From NCBI GenBank assembly GCA_016282555.1, contig JAEEKU010000173.1:1-5370 (forward strand): DNA of 5,370 nucleotides, given 5' to 3'. The first letter of the stretch is position 1. Every line of letters starts with the position of its first letter. This document shows, in pieces, positions 1-5,370 of this stretch. The notes below the pieces were generated by a model, which saw only the letters and a list, made by a program, of their open reading frames with translations, was not told the DNA's origin and ran no database searches. The translations under genes and the position numbers were made by a program. The DNA comes from Methanomassiliicoccaceae archaeon. GTDB taxonomy: Archaea > Thermoplasmatota > Thermoplasmata > Methanomassiliicoccales > Methanomethylophilaceae.

Positions 1-1149
1 ACTGCCGATGAGCTCGGACGGAACGTATTTGGAAACGTTGATCCCGTTGCAGCCGACGTAAGAAGCCAGAGCGTTCAGGACCGGAATCTGCTCTATCATC
101 TCCGCATACTTGAAGTAGGATCTGGGAAGCGTCAGCTTATCGGGAATGTCCATAGTCGAAATGGAATTGGAACCGGGGGAAACCCCCAGCCTGATATTCA
201 TCTTTACGAACTTCAGTATATCCGACGGAATGTATCCGGGAATATAAGCCGCGTTCACGAAACCGGAGGATACTCCCGCGGGACTGATTTTGGTATTGGG
301 ATGAGCCTTAATCACGAGCCTGGAACCGTCAGGGACGGAGACGTCGGCGAGGAGACGGTAGGGGTAGAGATACATCTCCTCCCAGCTCATCGTATCCGAC
401 AGCGGCTCGGTGTACTCGTCCTTCATGAAAAAGGAACTGGTCATAAGGAACATGGTGCATTCCTGACTGAGATCCGGGACCCTGAAGAATTTCAGAACGT
501 CATCGAACATCCCGGGGCTCATGGCGGCATACATATCGTCCATGGTGCAGAACTAAATGATCTTGCCGACCGCCGGCTCCCTGTTCTTCGAGGGATGGTT
601 GTTGCGGATCATGATCTCCTTTATTTCATCGAAAGAGTGCCCGAGAGTGTATATGACCCGCTCCACCAGCGGAGAGTTCCAGGTTATAGCCTTTCTGTCG
701 CGGAGAAGCCTGTGATAAACCGATTTGTCGAGATATCCGGCCCCGTCCGTTGATGTGACCATATTCCCGTCGAAAAGCGTATGGATTATCTGCTTCTCGG
801 CGAGATAAAGGCCGAACGCGTGTATGGTGTCGAATCCGGAATACACCACGTCCGCATCCTCGATCCTTACTCCGATCTTCGAAAGTATCTTATCGAAATA
901 AGCGACGCAGGCTTCGGCCGTCCTGCTTTCCAGAGTGGGCGAGATCTCAGACTCGTCATAGGTGCAGAACGCTTCGAAGGAGGGAACGCTGCCGACCGAT
1001 TCTATGAATTCCTCGGATTCCTCGCTCAGCCATCCGCGATCCAGAATCATAACGCAGCGATCTCCTTTGTGACAGACCATATTGTACATCATCATGCGGG
1101 ACATTATCCCGTAATGGCCCACATTGTAGAGGACGAGTTTACCTGCCAT
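1..1149 (-). CDS. GT-B glycosyltransferase with in-frame TAG (partial, 3' end off window)
   Basis: This probably transfers a nucleotide-activated sugar or polyol phosphate onto a surface glycan in the cytoplasm. The frame is open from ATG 1149 to position 1 (383 codons) except for one TAG at codon 199. The N-terminal half begins MAGKLVLYNVGHYG, a first Rossmann strand and loop, and includes a strand ending LFDG. The half after the TAG has a strand FLMTSSFF, then K-A-H-P-N (H283, P284), and about 40 residues later a Ser-rich block S324-P-G-S-N-S-I-S. The spaced HP and Ser motifs are known from GT52, polysialyltransferase and CDP-glycerol transferase-type GT-B enzymes, so both halves look like one enzyme. 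I chose start 1149 because the Rossmann strand follows at once and GTGAT lies just upstream; ATG 1164 is an alternative. It begins 4 nt after the amidotransferase stop. Exact family and substrate are uncertain. If TAG terminates, this would be a 198-aa truncated product or a split gene. Confidence 0.72.
553..555 (-). other. In-frame TAG codon, candidate pyrrolysine site
   Basis: The codon lies between GKII and FCTMDD in the glycosyltransferase frame. All 184 following codons to the window edge are free of stops, and they encode the domain that should carry the HP and Ser motifs. The first ATG after it is only four codons downstream, with no Shine-Dalgarno-like sequence visible before it. Translation as pyrrolysine, a nonsense mutation, reinitiation as a split gene, or a sequencing error are all possible. 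The archaeal context favours considering pyrrolysine first, but nothing in this window proves that the host encodes the pyrrolysine machinery. Confidence 0.6.
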
Positions 1150-1153
1150 CTTA

Positions 1154-2197
1154 TCACAGTCCATCCGTATAATCCAAAAACTTTTCGAGGCAGAACAGCA
1201 GCCATTTCTGATCCCCGGACATTCCTTCATGGCAGCGGGGGATGAACTCCGATCTCGCCGGCCCGGACCAGTTTCTGAGCCACTCGGCCGTCGGGCGCGG
1301 CATCGGAATTTTCGGAGGCATTTCAAATCCGGGATACAATCCGGAGAACACCTCCCTCACCAGATATTTGGTGTCACCGCCGCGGATCCTCTCCAGATCT
1401 ATCGGAGAATCCAGTCTCGTTTCCGAGAAGGGACCGGAGAATTCCACGCCGGCGCTTCTGCACGCATTCGTGTACGTGCCTATGGCTTCCCTCCTGAAAA
1501 TATCGTTGGTAAAAGCGTAGGAGTCCACATAGCCGTCTCTGCAATGCCTGCGGAACGGTTCGAGAACCATCTCCGGATCGCGGAGAACCTTGTACGGCAG
1601 AATCTGGGAATACCGATCGACGTATTCGCCGAAAAGCCAGTCCTTCTTGAGAAGACCGTCCATTCCGCCGTAAATTATATCGGCGTTTTCCCCGAATATC
1701 AGCCGGCTGAAACCGTCGTCTCTGCAGATGCATCCCGCCTTGTAAATCTGAGACTCTATTGAATGAAAGGGCGCTCCTTTGTTCGAGAACAGAACCGGAA
1801 GCGAAGACAGAACGTCCTCCCATCTGATCTCGACGATTTTGTGTTTTAATTTGCACTTTTCCGCAATTTTGGAAGCGATCGCCGTTTCATCCGTAACCTG
1901 AACTCCCGGAACCACGCATCTGAACGTATATGCGACAGAACCCTCCGGCATGAATCTGGCGAGAATGGCGGAATCGATCCCTCCCGAGAGAGCCAGAGCG
2001 GCGTCTCCGCCCTCTGCCGCCCTTTCTACGGATTCCTTCAGGGAATTTTTCAGATCCTCGCTGTTCCTGACGCTTCTGCGCTCGAAACCCGTATCGGCGA
2101 GAACCGGAGATATGCGATCGTCGAACCTTATCCCGTCGTCCACGACGGCTCTGAACATGAGATAGGAACTCATGCAGCGGCGCTTATCTGTCCGCAT
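1154..2197 (-). CDS. Asparagine synthase-like ATP-dependent amidotransferase, no glutaminase domain
   Basis: This is the synthetase domain of the AsnB family, which adenylates a carboxylate with ATP and replaces AMP with ammonia. The 347-aa product has the PP-loop SGGIDS at 71-76, DETAIASK at 103-110, GENADIIYGG at 169-178 (family form GxGADExxxGG), a PF-rich segment near 256 with K277 and R281, and a PMPRPTAEW block at 298-306. Full AsnB is about 500-630 aa and starts with a Cys2 glutaminase domain. Only about 70 residues precede the PP-loop here and no N-terminal Cys is seen, so free ammonia or a separate glutaminase is implied. Start 2197 is chosen because GTGAGGGA sits 5 nt upstream; it overlaps the preceding gene by 14 nt, suggesting translational coupling. 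ATG 2173 is a weaker alternative. In this cassette it more likely amidates a glycan or nucleotide-linked precursor than makes bulk asparagine; that is inference. Confidence 0.85.
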   Translation of the reverse strand: MRTDKRRCMSSYLMFRAVVDDGIRFDDRISPVLADTGFERRSVRNSEDLKNSLKESVERAAEGGDAALALSGGIDSAILARFMPEGSVAYTFRCVVPGVQVTDETAIASKIAEKCKLKHKIVEIRWEDVLSSLPVLFSNKGAPFHSIESQIYKAGCICRDDGFSRLIFGENADIIYGGMDGLLKKDWLFGEYVDRYSQILPYKVLRDPEMVLEPFRRHCRDGYVDSYAFTNDIFRREAIGTYTNACRSAGVEFSGPFSETRLDSPIDLERIRGGDTKYLVREVFSGLYPGFEMPPKIPMPRPTAEWLRNWSGPARSEFIPRCHEGMSGDQKWLLFCLEKFLDYTDGL

Positions 2198-2612
2198 TGC
2201 AGTCCCTCACGACCCCGAGGGTTTTGGAGATTATAGTTGAAGAGACGCCCTTGGTGTACGGGAAATACACGATTCTGATCCCGTTTTCGGAGAATTCTTT
2301 TTCGTAATCCTTCCATTTCTCGGTTCCGTACCAATCGTCGCCGACGAAGAGAATCTCGGCTCCCAGCTTCTTGCATGCCGCCAGTTTGTCCATGTCGTAC
2401 TGCGGTATCGCAGCATCCACGTACTTTATGGATCTGACTATCTCGATGCGATCCTCAAACGGTATAAGCGCACGTTTTCCCTTGTAAGTTACGAGATCGT
2501 CTGTGGTCACGCCTACGACCAGTTTGTCGCACATTCCCTTCGCGTTTTTCAGAAGGTTCAGGTGTCCCACATGAAAAAGATCATAGACTCCGGCGGTGTA
2601 TCCGATTATCAT
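2184..2612 (-). CDS. TagD-like cytidylyltransferase (glycerol-3-phosphate cytidylyltransferase family)
   Basis: This small nucleotidyltransferase should use CTP to activate a phosphorylated polyol or amino alcohol, releasing pyrophosphate. The 142-aa length matches TagD (about 130 aa). The signature elements are all present: G8-V-Y-D-L-F-H14-V-G-H17 (HxGH), R55-IEIVRS-61 with the following YVD, GDDW at 91-94, and GVSSTII at 122-128 in place of the family's ISTT motif. Its wording is close to cytidyltransferase family proteins I recall from gut Firmicutes. It is the first gene of the leftward unit and overlaps the amidotransferase by 14 nt. Start 2612 is the natural N-terminus, with the first strand following at once; no strong Shine-Dalgarno is seen. 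The product may be CDP-glycerol, but related enzymes act on ethanolamine phosphate, FMN or other substrates, so the substrate stays open and no symbol is assigned. Confidence 0.9.
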   Translation of the reverse strand: MIIGYTAGVYDLFHVGHLNLLKNAKGMCDKLVVGVTTDDLVTYKGKRALIPFEDRIEIVRSIKYVDAAIPQYDMDKLAACKKLGAEILFVGDDWYGTEKWKDYEKEFSENGIRIVYFPYTKGVSSTIISKTLGVVRDCNADR

Positions 2613-2642
2613 GTGACTGTCCCGGTCCGGTTATGCCTTACT

Positions 2643-2652
2643 GTTATTAAAC
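2643..2652 (-). promoter_or_regulatory. Candidate TATA box for leftward operon
   Basis: The minus strand reads GTTTAATAAC. An archaeal TATA box is normally centred about 26 nt before the transcription start, which would place initiation near 2621 and leave a leader of roughly 9 nt before ATG 2612. A short leader fits the lack of a clear Shine-Dalgarno. The match to the archaeal consensus is moderate, and the box at 2680-2688 could also serve this direction with a longer leader. Confidence 0.4.
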
Positions 2653-2660
2653 GTATGAGC

Positions 2661-2678
2661 ATCAGCCGGGTCGCTGAT
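2661..2678. promoter_or_regulatory. 18-bp dyad, candidate operator
   Basis: ATCAGC and GCTGAT are perfect 6-bp inverted arms separated by the 6-nt spacer CGGGTC. The dyad sits between the two candidate TATA boxes, ending one base before the rightward box. Its size and placement suit a dimeric helix-turn-helix regulator acting on both promoters. A chance dyad of this length is possible and no second copy is seen. Confidence 0.35.
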
Positions 2679-2679
2679 T

Positions 2680-2688
2680 CTATATATT
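2680..2688 (+). promoter_or_regulatory. Candidate TATA box, leaderless start of the Sel1-repeat gene
   Basis: The sequence CTATATATT is the most TATA-like element in the intergenic region. Its centre is about 24-25 nt before ATG 2708, so transcription would begin at or next to the start codon. No Shine-Dalgarno precedes this ATG, which agrees with leaderless translation as is common in archaea. Confidence 0.55.
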
Positions 2689-2707
2689 CCGCTGGAAATC
2701 CGCTTCC

Positions 2708-4462
2708 ATGGATCCGCTGTATGTGGACGTATGGGGAGTATGCGCTACCAGAGACGTTTTCGGTATTCCCGGCGATACTATAGATCTTTCATCGGAATTC
2801 GAGGTCAGAAATTACATCAAAGCGACATCTGTCGTCGCCCAGTTTTCCGAGCACGGAGGCCCGGTGCTTACCGCCCAGGACATGGACGAATACATGAAAA
2901 GAGCCGATCCTCATATGTCGGGGACCCACAGAAAGAGCGTTCTGAACGATTTCAATAAAACGGCGATCGGAGTTCTGGAGAAAAGCGACGCGGAATGGCT
3001 GGTTATCGATCTCAGAGCCACAGCGTTCGGGGTTTCCGAAATAAGATATCCCGGCGGCGGAAAGGATTACTACTCTCTGAACTACGAGGCCGAACGGGAG
3101 ATTCTCGAAGACATACTGTCCCACAAAGGGATCGAGTACAGCATCCATTCCGCGGAAATATCCGAAGAAACCATCGAAAATGCATTGGATTCCATGATAA
3201 GTTTCTGCAAAAGAAAATACGGGGAAAAGATCATACTGCTGGGCCCGTACGAGACTCCGAATTACTTCAACAAACACGGAGGCCTCGGCATATTCGAAGA
3301 CGGACCGGATCCCCTGTCCAGAACGGCTCTGCTGTTCAGACTGAATTACCGGTTCGTCAAAGAGACGGGATGCTATTACATTAAAAACCCCATGAACAAC
3401 ATCGCGGAGTATTATCACAAATGGGGCCTCCGCACCGTCCATTACATCGACGAATACTATTACTACGCCCTGGAATGCATAAGGCTGATAACGAAAGGAG
3501 ACGGAAATCTTTCGCGCAAACTCGAACTGCTCTACCTCGAATACAGTTCCAGATTCGCTTCCATGCGCGCGAAGGAGATCCTCTCCGCGAAGAATACGCT
3601 CGCCAGAATAAGAAACGCATACGAGTCGGGAAAACCCGGTACGGTGGAGGACGAGGTCCGCCGTCTCTCGGAACAGAACGAGGAGGGGCTTTTCCTGATG
3701 CTCGGAGAGTTCTACTTCAGCGGAACCGGGGTAGAGAAAGATCTGGACAAAGCCGCGGAATACACCCGCAGATGCATCGGAACATCCGCGGGAAACTCGC
3801 AGATGGCGGAGATCCTGCTGTCTGTCGGCACCCCCGAAGCCGATACCGAACTGAGATCTCTTCTGCTGTCTCCCGGAATGGCCGGAACCCGCGACGGCGA
3901 CTATTATCTCGCCAAAGCGTACAGAGAGGGAAGGGGCTTCGGGAAAGATCTGGATAAGGCTGCGTTGCTGATGCGCAGAGCCCGCGATAAAAAGCGCAAA
4001 GGCGCGGCAATGGAGCTGTGCGGAATACTCTGGGAAACGGGAACGGAGGAATCCCTGAGTGAAATGATGTCCGCGCTCGAAAAACCGGCTTTGAAAGAGA
4101 ACAAAAACGGCTGTTATCTTCTGGGAAGAGCATATATGGAGGGTAAGGGAACCGGAAAAGATCTGGATAAAGCCGCATATATGATGCGCCGCGCGCTGGA
4201 GAAAGGGCATAAAGGCGCTCCGCAGTACCTGTGCGAAATACTCATAATGCAGAATACGGAGGAATCCCTGAAAGAACTGGAAGCCATGGCGGACAGAGGA
4301 AGCACCTCCGCGTCCGGATATCTCGGAAAACTGTATCTCGAGGGGAATATCAAAGATGCAGATCCGGAAAAAGCTGTGAAATACCTCAAAAAAGCTTCGG
4401 AAAAGAACAAAAAATGGCTGCCTTTGTATAAGAAGGCGAAATCAGAATGCGGGTTGAAATGA
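2708..4462 (+). CDS. SGNH-like (DUF6270-like) domain protein with C-terminal Sel1-like repeats
   Basis: The 584-aa protein has two parts. Residues 1 to about 260 resemble the DUF6270/SGNH-hydrolase-like family found with capsule and glycan genes: an N-terminal strand YVDVWGVCATRDVF (5-18), a buried strand WLVIDLR (97-103), and H245-Y-I-D-E-Y where the family's catalytic His would lie. The usual GSC motif reads G10-V-C, so the presumed nucleophile Ser is Val. Residues about 300 to 570 are helical Sel1-like repeats, clearest at 327-360, 397-432, 468-503 and 535-570, each with the (G)KDLDKAA-type helix start or a variant (DADPEKAV in the fourth). They probably form a protein-binding scaffold. 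No signal peptide or membrane segment is visible, so it is likely cytoplasmic. The start at 2708 puts the motif at the N-terminus where the family has it. It is probably an O-acyl-modifying or scaffold protein for the neighbouring glycosyltransferase. Repeats are secure; the N-terminal family name is less so. Confidence 0.82.
   Translation: MDPLYVDVWGVCATRDVFGIPGDTIDLSSEFEVRNYIKATSVVAQFSEHGGPVLTAQDMDEYMKRADPHMSGTHRKSVLNDFNKTAIGVLEKSDAEWLVIDLRATAFGVSEIRYPGGGKDYYSLNYEAEREILEDILSHKGIEYSIHSAEISEETIENALDSMISFCKRKYGEKIILLGPYETPNYFNKHGGLGIFEDGPDPLSRTALLFRLNYRFVKETGCYYIKNPMNNIAEYYHKWGLRTVHYIDEYYYYALECIRLITKGDGNLSRKLELLYLEYSSRFASMRAKEILSAKNTLARIRNAYESGKPGTVEDEVRRLSEQNEEGLFLMLGEFYFSGTGVEKDLDKAAEYTRRCIGTSAGNSQMAEILLSVGTPEADTELRSLLLSPGMAGTRDGDYYLAKAYREGRGFGKDLDKAALLMRRARDKKRKGAAMELCGILWETGTEESLSEMMSALEKPALKENKNGCYLLGRAYMEGKGTGKDLDKAAYMMRRALEKGHKGAPQYLCEILIMQNTEESLKELEAMADRGSTSASGYLGKLYLEGNIKDADPEKAVKYLKKASEKNKKWLPLYKKAKSECGLK
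3902..4327 (+). repeat. 213-bp tandem duplication within the Sel1-repeat region
   Basis: Two consecutive units of 213 bp (71 codons) are recognisable at the DNA level. AAAGATCTGGATAA occurs at 3944 and 4157, and ACGGAGGAATCCCTGA at 4043 and 4256, both exactly 213 bp apart. In protein the units align from YYLAKAYREG to CYLLGRAYMEG, through LMRRA/MMRRA, and through LCGIL...TEESL to LCEIL...TEESL. A related AAAGATCTGGACAAAGCC copy lies at 3737, 207 bp before the first. The unit boundaries are approximate. Confidence 0.75.
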
Positions 4463-4463
4463 C

Positions 4464-5370
4464 ATGGATGAGCCGATCCTTTCCGTCATTATTCCGGTAT
4501 ACAACGTATCGAAGTACATCCGCCAGTGTCTGGACAGCGTCTGCGCACAGAACGTGGAATCTATGGAAATACTCTGCATAGACGACGGTTCGGACGACGG
4601 TTCCGATTCCGTAGTGTCGGAATATGCGGAAAAAGATCCCCGTTTCAGACTGCTGAGGCAGGAGAATAAAGGGGCCGGCGCCGCGCGCAATCTCGGAATC
4701 GGATACGCCAGAGGAAAGTACATCCACTTTTTGGATTCCGACGACTGGCTCGAGCAGAGCGCGTACGAGACGGTCCTGAAAAAACTGGAATCGTCGGGAT
4801 GCGACACCTGCATTTTCCAGAAATACAACTATGACAACGCGACGGGCGAAATAACATACAGGATCGTTTCTTTCGAAGACGACGATCATATAACAAATTT
4901 CGAAAACAATCCTTCGTTCTTCGTTAGAAACGCGGTGGTGCCGTGGAACAAAATAACCCGCAGAGACGTCATTATCAGAAATGGCATCAGGTATGACGAG
5001 ATCGCCTGCGCCAACGACCGCACGTTCTATTTCGACCTGATTAAACACTGCAGAAGCATCATGGTGTGCAAAGATCTCCTTCTGTATTACCGCGTCAACA
5101 ATATCCAGTCCACCGTCGGAACGAACCGCTCCGTGCATTACGACGCCCATTTTACCGCCTATAATTCGACGATGTCCAAATACCGCGATAAACCCGAGAA
5201 TATCCAATGCATGGTAGCGGACGTCTGCATATCGGATTTCATGATCTTCTTCGACAAGGCCGCGCCCGAATACAAGAGAAAGATCTACGGCCAGCTCCGC
5301 GATTTTTTCACAACGGCCGATCTCAGCATATTCAAAGGCAACTTCTCTCCGTATCCGTGGGGAAAAAGGG
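4464..5370 (+). CDS. GT2 family glycosyltransferase (GT-A fold, partial, 3' end off window)
   Basis: This inverting GT2 enzyme adds a sugar from a nucleotide donor to a growing glycan on the cytoplasmic side. The 302 visible residues begin with the typical strand LSVIIPVYNVSKYI (6-19), followed by ICIDD-type D40-D41-G-S-D-D-G-S, GAGAARNLGI (70-79), and the metal-binding D91-S-D-D-W. Later come PWNKI (160-164) and A183-N-D-R-T-F, the position of the family's acidic catalytic ED motif. The tail FFTTADLSIF resembles the C-terminal extension of many gut GT2 proteins. Its ATG lies one base after the TGA of the Sel1 gene, so the two are almost certainly co-transcribed and translationally coupled. 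No stop is reached before the window edge. The family is secure; donor and acceptor cannot be told. Confidence 0.93.
   Translation, partial: MDEPILSVIIPVYNVSKYIRQCLDSVCAQNVESMEILCIDDGSDDGSDSVVSEYAEKDPRFRLLRQENKGAGAARNLGIGYARGKYIHFLDSDDWLEQSAYETVLKKLESSGCDTCIFQKYNYDNATGEITYRIVSFEDDDHITNFENNPSFFVRNAVVPWNKITRRDVIIRNGIRYDEIACANDRTFYFDLIKHCRSIMVCKDLLLYYRVNNIQSTVGTNRSVHYDAHFTAYNSTMSKYRDKPENIQCMVADVCISDFMIFFDKAAPEYKRKIYGQLRDFFTTADLSIFKGNFSPYPWGKR

Larger units (their letters stand above)
2613..2707. promoter_or_regulatory. Divergent promoter region
   Basis: These 95 bp separate the two transcription units and must hold both promoters. Two AT-rich boxes stand out, one suited to each direction, with an 18-bp dyad between them. 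The stretch nearest the cytidylyltransferase start is GC-rich and contains CCGGTCCGG (2622-2630), a small palindrome around a central T. No RNA gene or additional coding frame is convincing here. Confidence 0.7.

Noticed and set aside
1..540. A separate minus-strand gene starting at ATG 540 just after the TAG.
   Set aside because: It is possible by reinitiation, but no Shine-Dalgarno is visible and the encoded part is only the C-terminal half of a GT-B enzyme in the same frame. One interrupted gene is the simpler reading.
301..1245. Plus-strand open frames at 301-753 and 781-1245.
   Set aside because: They mirror the codon frame of the minus-strand glycosyltransferase and show no family motif or convincing start signal.
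1150..1326. Extension of the glycosyltransferase start upstream to ATG 1326.
   Set aside because: It would overlap the amidotransferase's conserved C-terminus by about 170 nt in another frame and adds an Arg-rich, unstructured segment before the natural first strand.
2622..2630. CCGGTCCGG palindrome just upstream of ATG 2612, as a second operator.
   Set aside because: It is only nine bases, in a GC-rich stretch, so it is easily expected by chance.
2789..4210. A 473-codon open frame on the minus strand, antisense to the Sel1-repeat gene.
   Set aside because: It is exactly codon-aligned with the real gene, where minus-strand stops correspond only to TTA, CTA and TCA codons, which this genome seems to use rarely. 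Its product has no recognisable motifs, whereas the plus strand encodes clear Sel1 repeats.
4386..5207. A 273-codon minus-strand frame opposite the GT2 gene.
   Set aside because: The plus strand here carries unmistakable GT2 motifs; the antisense product is motif-free and extends into the end of the Sel1 gene.

Overview
The window most likely comes from an archaeon, and my best guess is a gut-type Methanomassiliicoccales (Thermoplasmatota) methanogen. Three things point there. There are archaeal-looking TATA boxes, one of them placed so that the downstream gene would be read from a leaderless transcript. A protein with Sel1-like repeats is present, a class I recall as common in Methanomethylophilaceae. 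A glycosyltransferase gene is interrupted by a single in-frame TAG, which is what a pyrrolysine-decoding organism could tolerate. The three ordinary stops visible are TAA, TGA and TGA, with no terminal TAG. The lineage call is inference; no rRNA, tRNA or marker gene is present.

The layout is two divergent surface-glycan transcription units flanking a 95-bp promoter region (2613-2707). The leftward unit (minus strand) holds a TagD-like cytidylyltransferase (2612-2184), then an asparagine-synthase-type amidotransferase domain without a glutaminase domain (2197-1154, overlapping by 14 nt), then a GT-B glycosyltransferase resembling the sialyl/polysialyltransferase and CDP-glycerol transferase group (1149 to beyond position 1). 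The last gene carries the TAG at 555-553. The rightward unit (plus strand) holds a protein with an SGNH-like (DUF6270-like) N-terminal domain and C-terminal Sel1-like repeats (2708-4462). One base later follows a GT2 family glycosyltransferase that runs off the right edge (4464 onward).

Read together, the genes look like part of a cell-surface polysaccharide locus. The leftward genes could activate a small polyol or amino-alcohol phosphate with CTP, amidate an intermediate and transfer the product. The rightward genes could modify and extend the glycan. These substrates are inferred from family membership and adjacency only. The most noteworthy points are the in-frame TAG in a non-methyltransferase gene, a 213-bp tandem duplication inside the Sel1 gene, and the compact divergent promoter with a dyad between its two TATA boxes. 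Apart from the promoter region no stretch is non-coding, and I see no RNA genes, mobile elements or CRISPR.
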